NCBI GenBank assembly: GCA_039654915.1
Contig: CM077594.1
Span: forward strand, 45,647,001 to 45,711,000
DNA length: 64,000 nt
Source of the DNA: Aquilaria yunnanensis
Lineage: Eukaryota > Streptophyta > Magnoliopsida > Malvales > Thymelaeaceae
Reading direction: 5' to 3'
The position numbers were made by a program, and so were the translations under genes. Each line of letters starts with the position of its first letter. Position 1 is the first letter of the stretch. Of the stretch, positions 33,016 through 45,000 are shown one piece after another. A model generated the notes under the pieces. That model did no database searches. It had not been told where the DNA came from and saw only the letters and a list, made by a program, of their open reading frames with translations.

Positions 33016-35424
33016 ATGTCAAAAATGCCCATTCCTGAGAGCTGGCAGCCTTTTTTAGCCCATCCTTGTTGCACCACCCCTGAGAAGTTAGAGAGGTGGA
33101 AGAAAAAATTCTTTCTTCCCTCTTACGCCATTACTAGGCTGCCTCGTTCTAGCCATTATGCTTTTTCAAACCATAGAAAGTAGGTTACCGTTTTCCGAGC
33201 CCAACTGAAGGCCAGTCTTAGGTATCCCCCCCGAAGATGGTGTGCGAGTTCTGCCAATTTCATGGCATTGCGGTGAACCAGCTTCCCCCGAACTCGTACT
33301 GCTATTTCAACGCCTTCCTCTGCATGTGTGGCGTCTTCGGGATAGAACCCCATTTCAGGATTTTTATGCAGTACTACAAGCTCTCTGTGGTCCCGAAGGG
33401 TGGCTTCCATTTCATGCTACCTCGGGGATCCGGGAGCAAGAAATTCATGTTCACCTTCGCCACTAAGGATAGCTGGCGGGGGTGGCAACAGAAGTTCTTC
33501 TTCATGAAGAAGGCTGAGGCCTGGTCGTACGTTCCGACCAAATGGGCTCAGGGCACACTGGATGCGGACGTTGCTGATCCGAGGATGCTGCTGACCCCAG
33601 AGTTGGCTCCCGTGTTCGCGGATTTCGACGCCCGTATTCGGGCTGTTTCTGACTGGGATCCCGAGGTCTCTCCGCGCGCCCTTTACCCTTTTCCAATCAA
33701 CTGGAAGTTGATCACCGAAGAGGTCTTTCGGGAACTAAAGGTGGTAAAGGAGCACGAGACTGACCTCGGGATGCCAGTTCCTGCCATCGCCGGGAAAGAT
33801 TCCTGGTTGGTCAAGCTTCTTAAGGAGGAGATTTCTTTCGAAATGCTTGCCGAAAGTGAGTTATCTTCTACTCCTTTGCTGCTTTTTCCTCGGACTTACG
33901 CTGATGTTTCTCTCCTGTTTCAGAGATGGGCGACGACACTGCCGCCTATTACAAGTCCCTCTTCTCCGGCCAAGGGGAGGACGATCGGACGAAAAGGGCA
34001 GCTTCCCGAAGGCGGAAGTCTACTGGCGCGGGTCCTTCAGGGAAACGGGCAAAGCGAGCTGCTCAGGTTCCTCTAGAAGAAATTTCCGAGGAGACTGCCG
34101 AGGAGCCTGGGACAGCCGAAATTCCGGCGCCTGAGGCTGCTGCTTCCGAGGTCCCTCAACCCGACGTCCTTCCTCAAAGTCCTACTGCGTCGCAGGCCCT
34201 CCTTGATGTAGTGGTAGAAGTACCTTCTGCCGAGGAGCGGCGCAAGCAGAAGGGCAAGGGCATTTCGGCCGAGGAGGCCGAGGACGTTGTTGTCGAGGTC
34301 CCGCCATGTTTGTTTCCAGGCAAAGTGTATTTCCTTTGTTTTTTCTAGAATGGCCTTCATTTCTGACCTGCTTCTCTTTTTCGCCCTGCAGGGGAGCTAC
34401 TTACCCCGAACTGGGCTTCCGAACACGCGGAGGCGAGGGCCCGCCGTGATGCCAAAGTCCCGCAAGGGAAGATACCGAAGGAGCCTTTCTGGACATTCAC
34501 GGAGGACATGAACTTGTACTCCGGGGACTGTCCTGAAATGGCCAAGCAGATTGCGAAGGGGGTGCTCACCGAGGCCTCTTTCAAGGCTATAGCGGCGGCG
34601 CATCCGGGGGATAACACCCTCGCTGCGAAGATCACCGAGCATGCTGCTCAGGTATATGCTTCACAACTCTTCCCCTTCAATTTTATCCTAAGTGTTTTGG
34701 CTCTTACTGACCTTGCGTCTGATCTTCTTTGCAGCTGCTGGGGTATGCCGGCTTTCTCCGAGTTCGGGTAGCCAAGCAGACGGCATTCCGAGCTTCGGCC
34801 TTAGAAGCCCTAGAAAAGGCAAAAGTGACGTGCTCGGAATTGACCGCCAAGAACCAGCAGCTGGCAAATGCTGCGAAGGAGGAAGCTGCCACCGTTCGGG
34901 AGGAGTTCCGAAAGGAGAAGGAATTCTTGATGGCGGACTCTTCCCGGAAGATTGCCGACCTCCGTAATGACGTGGCGGGGCTGCTTGCTGCAAACCAAGA
35001 CCTTCTTCAAGACAAGGCAAGAAAAGAGAATATCATAGTCACGCTCTTGTCTGAGAAAAAAGCCCTTCAAGCCGAGGTCCAGTCTTTAAAGAAGGTGCCG
35101 AAGGGGGAGGAGCGGATAAAGGTGCTGGAAGAGGAGGTCGAGGATCTGAAGGACGAGCTCGACGACCTTGAGCTTAAGAAGAACAAGTCTGATCAAATGA
35201 ACAAGGTCGCATTTCAGGACGGCTTCTGTCTCGCTCGGCACCAAGTTCTCCAGAGGTTCCCAGGTCTAGACCTCTCTTTTCTAGAGGGTTTAAATATTCC
35301 TGGGGGACCTCGGTGGAAATGGTCTAAGATCGAACATCTGAAGCTTCCACCTTCAATTCTAGCGCGGAATGTGGCGGAAAAGGGTGGACAAACGAGTGGC
35401 TCTCAGGACGCCGGGAACCCTTAG
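33016..35424 (+). CDS. Tat-5 antisense gene (aORF), four exons; open from 33237
   Basis: Exons: 33016-33855, 33924-34307, 34392-34651 and 34735-35424. Introns of 68, 84 and 83 bp have GT/AG ends (gtgagt...tttcag, gtttgt...ctgcag, gtatat...ttgcag). Joining them keeps one frame, with phases 1, 1 and 0. From the Met at 33237 the spliced frame is uninterrupted, about 650 residues. Upstream of it there is a TAG (about 33180) and a 1-nt loss in a C-run (about 33222). Domains: the 'putative gypsy type transposon'-like block (exon 1), an acidic linker with a basic run (RKSTGAGPSGKRAKR, exon 2), TEDMNLYSGDCPEMA (exon 3) and a coiled coil (exon 4). Exon 2's last base is T where Tat-4 has G, which may weaken the second donor. 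Function unknown. Confidence 0.82.
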
Positions 35425-35549
35425 GCTTTTTTAGGGCCCCTTTTCCTTCCCTTCTATTCTGTACTCCTTCTTTGGGCACTTCTTTATTGTAAGGCAGCTT
35501 TGCTCTTTAATGAAGATTTTTTTTGGCTAAGTGTTTCTTCAAGTTTCTC

Positions 35550-35960
35550 TATTTCCATTTCCCCGAACACGTTCGCTCAAGAGACTTTGGAAGACCTGCA
35601 ATCAAAGAAACTTTTTTACCTTCCTTTGTCCCGAGTGCGTTTACTCAAGAGACATTTGGGAGAGTCTGAAAAAACTTGATTAAGTCTTTTTGCAGGCTTC
35701 TGTATTTCCAATTTGTCCCAAACATGATCGCTCAAGGGACTCCGGAAAACCTTCAGTCAAATTTTTATTTTTCCAGGTGTCCCGAGCATGTTTGCTCAAG
35801 GGACTTCGGAAAACCTTCCGCGAGATTTTTTACTTCCATTTTTCCGAGCACGTTTGCTCAAGGGAGTTCGGAGAATTATCTTTGCGTTGGGTATGGCGAG
35901 TACTTCTGCGAGATTTTTGTTTTCCATCTTTCCCGAGCGTGATGGCTCAAGGGACTTCGA
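35550..35960. repeat. Six-unit stem-loop repeat array (Tat-5)
   Basis: Cores such as CCCGAGCA-loop-TGCTCAAGGG start at about 35562, 35629, 35716, 35780, 35842 and 35930. Spacings of 67, 87, 64, 62 and 88 bp are the mirror of Tat-4's array. One unit has GAGT...ACTC where others have GAGC...GCTC, a paired change that keeps the stem. Confidence 0.8.
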
Positions 35961-36029
35961 AAATTCATATCTACGCTTTATCATGGCGTGCTTCTTTGCG
36001 GAACTCTTTCTTGCACAATTTCTGTACAC

Positions 36030-37331
36030 TTAAGTACTTTTCTCAAGGCCATTCAAGGCGTCTGGATGCCGGGTGTTCTTCAATTCTACGCCTTTGGCGT
36101 CGCCAAGCTTGTACACACCTTTTCGTACTTCGGCGAGAACCGGATAGGGTCCTTCCCAGTTTGGGTGAAATACGCCATGGGGTGGCCTGCGGGGTGCGAA
36201 GTCAGCCTTTCGGAGAACGAGGTCTCCCTTTTTGACTTCTTTTGGCCTGGCTCGTAAGTTTATAGCCATGGCCACTCCTTGCTGGGGAGCTTTTCTTCTC
36301 AGTTGGGCATGATGGCCATTTCTCCGTGTTGGGCCACAAGATCGAGATTGGTTCTTAGACCGAGGTCGTTACCACGCTCATCAGTTCACCAGTACTGAAG
36401 GTTGAACTATCTCTACTGGGATAATGGCCCCTGTTCCGAGGTCGAGTGAGAAAAGAGTCTCTCCTGCGACTTTTCGGGGGGTCGTTCAGTAACCCCATAA
36501 TACACTTTGGAGTTCTGCCGGCCATTTCCCCTTGGCTTCCCCTAGTCTCTTTTTCACGCCATCTTTTATGGTCCTGCTCGATACTTCCACCTGCCCGTTG
36601 CTTTGGGGGTGAGCTACTGGGGCGAAGTGCATTTTTACTCTGAGGTCGGTGATGAATTCTTGGAATCCTTTGCCTATGAACTGGGATCCGTTATCAGCTA
36701 CCGGCGCCCTCGGTATGCTGAATCTACATACGATGTTCTTCCATACGAACTTCTGCACTTCTTTCGCCGAGATAGTTGCTAGTGGTTCTGCCTCTACCCA
36801 TTTTGAGAAATAGTCCACTACTACCATGCAGGATTTCACGCCTCCGAGGTCTATGCCCCAGACCGCGAAGGGCCAAGGATAGTCTACCGAAGTTACCGTT
36901 TCCGAGGATGTCCTCTGGATTTTTGCATGTCTCTGGCGGCAACCGCTTTTCCGGACAAATTGTCTTATGTCCCATCTCAGGGTAGGCCAGAAGTATCCCT
37001 GGCGAAGTAACACTACTGTGAGGGCATTAGTTCCAGTGTGTGAACCACACATGCCTTTGTGGACCTTTTCAAGGATCGTTTCAGTATCCTTTTCAGCCAC
37101 GCATCTCTCCAGCGGATTCGCATATCCCTGTTGGTATAGCTCTTCGCCAATCAAGGAGAATCTTCCGGGGTGTCTTCGCAGTCTTACAGCATCGCCGGGG
37201 TCTTCGGGGAGCAAATTCTCTGCGAGGTATCCTTTTATTGGATCTTTCCACCCCGTTCCCGAGGTCATCATGCTCAACACTGAGATGCTCGGATGGTCTA
37301 GCACCTTGGTATATGTTTTCGAATTCGCCAA
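36030..37331 (-). pseudogene. pol: Tat-5 integrase
   Basis: Open from 37331 to a stop at 36486, covering VHKGMCGSHTGTN, CRQRHAKIQR, WGIDLGGV, ADNGSQFIGKGF and GQVEVSSRT (all three catalytic acidic residues present). The rest (EVKKGDLVLRKADF, YKLGDAKGVELKN) is readable to about 36030 after stops near 36480 and 36400. The first Cys of the zinc pair is followed by Arg (SGCRQRH), so one zinc ligand may be lost. Confidence 0.88.
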
Positions 37332-38195
37332 GCAATCCGCCTTACTGTCATTTCGCCGTGGTACATTTCGATCCGTATGGCGTCAGACTCTTGAGTGGGC
37401 TTTACTACTAGCTCATGATATTTTGCCAGGATTGGGTCCTTCGACCCATAATCTCCTGCTGTCTGCCGAACTACCAGCTGGGAATGGCTGTGAGCCTTTA
37501 GGTTTCTCACGCCAATCTTTCTCCAGGCCTTCGGGGCCCCTGATAACTACTCCAGCTCCCTGGTGTTCGGAACCCGAGGTTCCGTCTACGTGCAAGGTCC
37601 ATTCTGGCTCACCCTCTTTTGGATCTGAATAGCTCTCCTCAGTGGTGGGTATTTCGGCGATAAAATCTGCCAGTGCTTGGGCTTTTATGGCCTTCCGAGG
37701 CTCACACGTGATTTCGTGCTTGCCCAGATCTATGCACCACTTGGAGAGCCTTCCCGAATGATCAACTCTCTTCATGACATCCCTTAGTGGCAGACTACTT
37801 CGGACGATGACGGGGTGAGCCTGAAAGTATGGTCGCAGCCTTCTCCCTACAAGCACCAAGGCATATATAGCTTTTTTAAGCAAAGGGTACCTGACTTCGG
37901 CGCCATGCAGGGACTTGCTGACATAGTAGACTGGCCATTGATTTGGCCCTTCTTCTTTCAGGAGGACCGAGCTCACAGCTTTTTCTGTAACGGCGAGGTG
38001 GAGTACGAGGGGTTCTTCCTCCCGAGGTTGTCGCAGAGTCGGCTGGCTGGCCAGGTAGACTTTAAGTTCTTCCCCGGTTTTTTGGCGTTCTTTATCCCAA
38101 GGATGATCATTCCTTCCGAGGTCACCTTCCATTTTTGCTGCCTTAATCTTCTTTGGGGTTAGCGTCGATGCCACTTTCGGGTACCATGTACCCAA
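37332..38195 (-). pseudogene. pol: Tat-5 RNase H and second RNase H
   Basis: First RNase H: LVLHLAVTEKAVSSVL, YYVSKSLHGAEVRYP and PLRDVMKRVDHSGRLSKWCIDL. It then runs into the second, archaeal-type RNase H: LADFIAEIPTTEE, EWTLHVDGTSGSEHQGAG (first catalytic Asp) and SQLVVRQTAGDYG. The middle of the second domain is scrambled by a frameshift at about 37520. Between RT and RNase H, 132 bp present in Tat-4 are missing, with AAGGC at both ends of the missing piece in Tat-4. Confidence 0.82.
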
Positions 38196-39125
38196 GGAAC
38201 TCTCCCGAGGTCATCTCGAAGATGCAATTCTCAGGTTTTGGGCGGATTCTGAAGGTTCTGAGTTTTTGGAAGGTTTCCTCTAAGTTTGCAACGTGGTAGC
38301 CAGGCAGCTCGCTCTTGATTCTCCCCATTTGGTCTTTGAAGACCTTGTTCATCAACCTCTGGTAGGTGGTTCCTGCATTTTTGAGCCCGAAGGGCGCTTC
38401 TCTTCATCTTCGGGGTCCATTCTTATCTGATGGTAGCCACTGAAGGCGTCTAGGGGACTTAGGAGCCCATACTCAGCAGTTGAATCTACCAGTTGATCAA
38501 TTGGCGGCAGAGGATATGAATCTTTTGGGCAAGCATCGTTCAAATTTCTGAAGTCGATGCACATCCGAAGCTTGTTACTTCCTTCTTTTGTAGCAATTAC
38601 CACGTTACTTAGCCATTCGGGGTAGTTTACCTCCCGGATAACGCTAGCGTCTATCAGGCGCTGGACTTCGGTTTTGACGAATTCACTTTTGTGAGCTGAG
38701 ATGCTCCGTTTCTTTTGCCGGACAGGTTTTACTTCCGGACTCACCTTAAGGCTATGCTGGATTACGCGAGGGTTTACCCCTGGCATGTCCTTCGGCGAGT
38801 AGGCGAACAGATCTTTATTTGCAAGCAGAAAAGATACAAGTTTTTCCTTGTCTCCTTCGGCCATATTTTTCCCTATTCGGGTACTATGGCCTGGGACAAG
38901 CTCTACTTCTTCTGTTTCCGCTTTTGTGGGATCTTCTGCCTCGCCCTTTTTCAGCTCTTTTGCTTCTACAGCATGTGCTAAGTTGCTTGCTGGAGCCTTT
39001 CGTGCTCTGACGAACACCTTTCTCACCTCGCCTTGATCAATGAAGATCTTTGCGTCTCCTTCTTTGGTGGCGAAAGTGACGGTCAAGTACTTTACATCAG
39101 GGCGAATGTGCAAATTTCCCTGTGT
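38143..39125 (-). pseudogene. pol: Tat-5 reverse transcriptase, catalytic box deleted
   Basis: Starts MHIRPDVKYLTVTF and is open through QRLIDASVIREVNYPEWLSN and KLRMCIDFRNLNDACPKDS. Two deletions relative to Tat-4 follow. One of about 44 bp near 38395 removes FITEGGTYCYIKM and shifts the frame. A 30-bp in-frame deletion near 38320 removes NMEVYVDDMI, including the catalytic Asp pair. This RT cannot be active. Tat-8 and Tat-4 retain both segments. Confidence 0.9.
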
Positions 39126-41222
39126 CTATCTGCCCAGTATGGCGTTGTATGACGAAGGAACGTCCATGACTATGAATCTTGCCATGGTAGAAGCGAACAA
39201 CTCAGCAGTTCCTTTCTCCGAAGTTCCTTTCATCATCAAGGGGAGGTCGATCCACCCGAGGACAGGTAGTTCAGATGGTCCTACACCGAACGTGGGTGAA
39301 GTAACAGCCTTGAGGTCACTCCTGGATATGCCCAAATTTGGCAGCAAATGTGAGAACAAAACGTCGGCGTTTGACCCATCGTCCAGCAGTACCCTCTTGA
39401 CGTCCCAGTTTCCTATCCTTGCCATTATCAGCAATGGATCGTCATGGGGAAATACGATGGTGGAGCCATCCTGGCGGGCCAATTTTTTTATTGGGCTCCG
39501 ATATTCCATCACCGCTATCTCTCTGGCCCTTCCTTTCCTTTCCGAGGAAGGGAGCCCGGTTGTGATCGTCTGTATTACTCCTGCCGAAGGTGGGGGGCGC
39601 CTTCTCGGACTTCGGTTCCTTCGCCTGTCCGAATCGTAATCCTCGTCATCAGGCTTTCCTTCTTCCTCCTTTCTCCCCTTCGGGGAAGGCATTCTCAGAT
39701 AACGCCGAAGCTGGCCCTGCTTTATCAGTGATTCAATGTACTTTTTCAACTGAAAGCAGTCTTCGGTGTCATGACCGTGATCACGGTGGAACTGACAGAA
39801 CTTCTTCATGTTCCTTCTGTTATCAGCAGTCATGCCCCTCGGCCGTTGGATCTGAGTTCCTTGTTTTTCCAATGCCATGAGGACATTAGCCCTTGTGGTG
39901 TTCAGAGGTGTAAAGTTTTGGGGCTTCCTTCCTCCTCCTCGCATTCTCCGAGGTCGGCCCATCTGTTCCGTTGGACACCTGGTTTGCTGGCTGGACCCTT
40001 CGCCACAAACGTGAATATGGTCAGCCTTCGGCCCAGTTATTCTCAGCTCTTCGGCTGTCATATGTTGTTCAGCCCTTCGGTAGAATTCTCCTAGTGTGTC
40101 CGGGGGATCTTTGGAGAATTCATAAAACAAGTGCGAATCCCTCCGGAGGCCCCTCGTCATCGCGAGGATGCGGATCTCGGGACGAAAGTCCGGGACACTG
40201 AGGGCTTCTCTGTTGAACCTCTCGACATAGTCACGGATGGTTTCCCCGTTTCTTTGTGCTATGTCAAACATCTGGATGGGCATCTTCGCCATCGGCTTGC
40301 TCCCGATGAATTGTTGGGTGAACGCTGTGGACAGCTCCTGGAACCCCCTGATGTTTCCGGGAGGCAGGGAATTGTACCAGGCAGTTGCTGGTCCTGCGAG
40401 GGTGACTTCAAAGCACTTGCAGAGTGTTGCATCATCAGCCCCGTGTAGCACCATGCTGCGTTTGTATTTTGTTAGGTGGGCCTGGGGATCAGTCCGACCC
40501 TCATAGGTCTCTAGCCGAGGTAGCCTGAAGTCGCTTGGCATGGCCGTCTCGACCACTGTTTGGGCAAAAGGACTTTCATCTCCAGAGACAGTTTCAATTA
40601 GCCTGCCCCAAACAGGCTTGCGTGCCACCTGTTGTTCCACTCTTTCCAGTCTTGCCAAGACTTTCTCCAGGAGCAGCGTGGCACGGGGCTCCTCTTCCTG
40701 GGGCCTTCTCTTCGGGGAGCGACTTCGGGACCGAGGTGACTGAGACCTTGCCTCTGGTGACAAACTTCTTCTGGACGGAACTTCGGCTCGTTTAGAGCTC
40801 GCTCTTTCCGCCATCCGTGCCCCGAGGGGCAAGTTATCTGTGGAGGACTCTTCCCGTGGCTCCCCACTTCCCGAGCTGTGACGGGTTGCCCTTGGGCTTT
40901 TCCCCCAAGGTCGTGCTGACGAAGTGGGTTTTTGCGCCTGGGCTGGTTGCGGCCATCTTCGGTCTATTTGTTGTGTCATTTCAGCCACAACAGACCTCTA
41001 AAAGTCTCTTAAAAAACCCATGGTGATGACAAGAGGGCGTTCTTCTTCAGGCAAGGAAGTCTCTGGGGGACTTCGTTCGGTAGCTGGTTGGGTTTCAGGC
41101 GCAGCTGGGGACTTCGGGAGTCCTTTGTCCTTCGAACGCCGAGTTTCGACAACAGCTACCTGGGAGTGAGTTCCCACAGACGGCGCCAAATGATGCCCCA
41201 AGGCATCTTCGTTTGCTGTCAT
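39126..41222 (-). pseudogene. gag-pro: Tat-5 gag-protease, two amber codons
   Basis: The start ATG (41222) is inside the LTR. One frame of about 700 codons is broken only by TAG at 40998-41000 (Gln in Tat-4 and Tat-8) and ended by TAG at 39126 (also Gln elsewhere); both are CAG-to-TAG. Order: VVETRRSKDKGLPKSPAAPE, Arg/Ser-rich linker, gag domain (YEGRTDPQAHLTKYKRSM to PDFRPEIRIL), zinc knuckle FCQFHRDHGHDTEDC and protease VLLDDGSNADVLFSH. The near-intact frame fits its young LTRs. Met at 40979 could restart translation after the first amber. Confidence 0.92.
41171..41190 (-). other. Tat-5 primer binding site
   Basis: tttggcgccgtctgtgggaa on the minus strand, directly against the 5' LTR end. 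Confidence 0.9.
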
Positions 41223-42039
41223 GTTGACAGGTGGAGAGACTTCCTGAGGAGGCGAGTGCCTGGAGCTCAGGTTTCCCAGCTGAGTGTGCCTGAAAAGCTC
41301 AAAGAAGAGGTTAGGGGGTCCCCGGTTTGCTTTTCCGGGGAGGACCCTCCGACGCCCAAGTCAGTTTTCTGAGTGAAGGTGGAGGAAGAACACTAAGGGA
41401 TCAAGTGTCTTGCCTGTTTTGTGTTTTCTCAGAGAGAGGAAAATGCCCCATCCTTTGCCCAGTCCCATTTCCTAGTATTTATAGGAGTAGCTGGTCCGTT
41501 CAGATCATGACACGTGTTCGGTCGGATTTGATCTGTCTCTTTGGACCTAGGGGACAGGCAGCCGTTTGCAGCCTCTTTTAGCCCTGGACCCGGACGGGTT
41601 GTGTCAGGACTGGGGCGGCTGCGGCGTGTCATTTCGCCGTTCAGATGTGACGTGTAGGGCTTGTGGGCGACATGTCAGAGGCTCCTTAAATGCTTCCGTA
41701 AATCTCCTGCCGTACTCCCGAGGTCCCTGGGTGAGGTCGTCCTTTGGTACGGACAGAGCCTCTTCGGGAAACAAGCCCTGAGTTCGGGGGTTCCCAGCTT
41801 CAGGGAGTTCCGCCTTCGGGGATATCATGTTCGGCTCGCTATGTCTGCTGCCACTTTTCCGAAGGCGATTTGCTCACGACCCTGGGGGGGCGAGTAGTGT
41901 CCTGGCGTGCCGGGCTCGGAGCTCTTCGGCTATCTCCCGAGGTGCTTGATCACACCTTTTCCCGGGTAGCGCCAGCTTCTTCTGGCCATTCTTGTGGCAG
42001 GGAGTTCGGCCAGATAGAGGCGATAGCGTTTGGCTATCA
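41191..42039 (-). mobile_element. Tat-5 5' LTR (849 bp)
   Basis: TGATAGCC...GGGGCATCA on the minus strand. TATA at 41476-41483, G-box at 41497-41521, U5 stem-loop at 41316-41347. It is followed by the TSD CTTGT (42040-42044), whose last three bases are also the first bases of the Tekay-2 LTR. Confidence 0.93.
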
Positions 42040-42041
42040 CT

Positions 42042-45000
42042 TGTCACACCTCACTCAGGCCCTGGCCTATAAGTTCCTAAATTAACTTACAAGCCCAACT
42101 CTAAATCAAGTTTCTAGCTCTCGGCCAAGCAAGCAATGGCGACTTTTAAGTCTTATTTTCTTAAGTTAAGAGGCCTAGGAGGTGGCCCAGGTGGCTTTTA
42201 AAACAATTCCAATAACAACTTGCAGCAAAGGCAAGGCCCAATACCACTAACTTGCACAACAAGCAGGGTTAAAACTGATTACTTGCATATCTAGCAAGGC
42301 AACACTTAATGAAACTTTAAGTGCATACATGGTGTGCAATAAGTGTACTACCTATATGGCAACCAAGAAGCCCACAATGTTGGTTTAGATTTTGAAAACT
42401 ACAAGGTAATATGCATGGTGCTCTCGGCCAACAATCATACATATAATAGTGCACCACCATTTCATAAGTTTAAGCCCATAACTAATCACACAAAAGTGCC
42501 AAGCTTTGGCCCATAATATTTTGCACATAAGTCCAAGCATAATGCCATCCATAAGCCCATACATAACTTGGCATCCAAGATCCACAAAACATCATCAAAC
42601 TAGGTATCCAAGACTACACATATATACAAACCAAAAGGGTAGTCTACCTATCATCTAACATGGCTATATATGCCAAGCAGCCATAAGTTATTCATGCCAA
42701 GTTACATACAACCCGAGACCATACTCCTAATGGTCAAATAAAACCTTGAGAATCCCATACAGAAGTACACACCGCAACACCAAGCCTATGGCCATATTCA
42801 TGGTCATAAAGGTGAATACCACAATCAGAGCTAAAGTCCAAGTATCCATGCTCTCCTAGACAGTTCCCACTCTAAAGCCTGCAAACTTAAAACATAACTC
42901 TCAGCCAACATACAATAAGACTTGTAATGAACCCAAAAGTAGTAAGCCAAGCACACATTGGCACATACCTTGGAAATTAAGTAAATAAACACTAAGCACA
43001 CACACAAAGCAGCTTAGCACTATTCAGGCCAAATGTCCTTGCCTGAAAATAAAAGGATGGGCAGTGAGTAAAAACTCAGTAGGATTCACTCATATATATT
43101 CAACTCAAAAATGAGTCTATTTAGTTAAGCTGAGTATTCACTCAAAGCTTAACCTCCCATTAGCTAGTTCAACCTGCAAAACAAACACAAAGACAAGAAA
43201 ACCAGGCATATACATATACAAGATAGATAACTATGGCAATTAATCCATAAGTGGGGTTAGCATGCACAAGGAATCACCAAAGCACACAAGGACACACAAA
43301 CACTCCAAAAAAGTGTTCTCGGCCATATAAGCCTTACATGTACCCATGTGCATTTTTGCACACAAACCTTTCCAATATCTTTTCCACTTGGAGCTCCCAA
43401 AATGCCAAGCAAATAGGCCACATTTACTTGCATTTCTAGTACATGTACACTAGTCAATTAGCTAATCAACAATTCAACCGAGTATAAACTTTAAAGCCCA
43501 TCAAGCAACTAAGGTCATTTGGCAAATTTTAACCATCACTTAGCCACTCTAAACAGTTGAACCATGGCACATTACCAAGCAACATCAAGTGTTAGTGAAC
43601 CCTACCTCAATAGCTCTCGGTTACAACCAAGCTTCAAGTATCCAAGTGTTCCTCAATCACAATGCCTACCAAGACAATCACATAGGCATCAACATACACA
43701 CTCATGGACTAACTACCATGATTCACATGAAGAACACTAAGATATACATACTTAAGCTCTCGGCCAAAAAGGCCCAATTTTATATACATGTGCTACCCAT
43801 CATCCTAACTCACCACATGATATTCTAATCATCAATGAACATCATCCATGGCATTATTACGAAGTAACCAAGTGAAATGCACCATTTCACACTAATCCAA
43901 GGTTTCGGCCGAAATTGCCCATCTCACATAACAATGTTCTTTATCAAATTAACTCAATCCTTGATCAAAACCATCACATGAAACTTGTTCATAGCACATT
44001 TACCATGTAATCAAGTGATCAACACCTAATTACACTAACTCATGCTCTCGGCCATAAAGCCCAACTTCACACACTATTGTTTTTCATCATTCTAATTCAT
44101 CATATGCTCATTAAAGCATCATTAACCAATAATCGTGGCACTAATACCATGTAATTCAATGAGGAACACACCATTACCTCAAAATGCACCTTTCGGCCAA
44201 ACTTCCACTTGTTCAACTTGATGTTCTTTACTCAAATTTTGCCTAGCACAAGCATAAATAGGCAACAACAACACTTAGTCATGGATTAATTTCCATGGAA
44301 ATGAAGAAAAACATCGAGCTCATTCATCCAACACATTCGGCCAAGACTAGGTTTTCCACCTCAACATAAACGATGCTCAATTCACTTAGTTTAGCAACAC
44401 TTGAGCACTCAAAATCCTTGTTCATGGAAGAAAATACCATGGATTCAAGGAAATTAACAAGGTTACCTCAAGAACACTAGCTTGGTTGGCTCGGCCCTTC
44501 TTGATTCTTCAAATCCAAGCTTGAAATTGAAGTAGTCTAGCACCGAAATCAAGCTCCCAAGGTTGAATACTTCAAGTGTCTTCAAGATTCTTGAATTCAA
44601 GACCAATTTCCCAAGGAGAAGCACAAGAACTCTTTCGGCCAAATGAAGAACAAGCTAACCCGAAATGAAGCAAGTAGCCTTTGAATAGTTTCTGCCGAAA
44701 TGTCTTGAGTTTTAGTTAGCTAAAATGCTAACTTTGGCTTCCATTAATTTGCATGAGACAAAGTAGCCTTTAACTCCTCATGTGCTCAACGCCGCCACTA
44801 AAATCTTGATTCCAACGACACTTTAGTCCATACATGGCCCATAATGCCAAACAAGTAAACAACACAAGTACCAAGGTGTTATAAACACCCATGCATAACC
44901 GGCCATGAATTAGACAACAAACTAGTTAGTTTAGCTAGTTAACTAGTGAATAGTGTAGTACACTAGTGGTAGACAAGATTTTGACTAGTAATCATTGTTG

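Noticed and set aside
39040..39639. 199-codon plus-strand ORF
   Set aside because: Mirror of the Tat-5 gag-protease frame on the other strand; no domain and no conservation of its own in Tat-4 or Tat-8.
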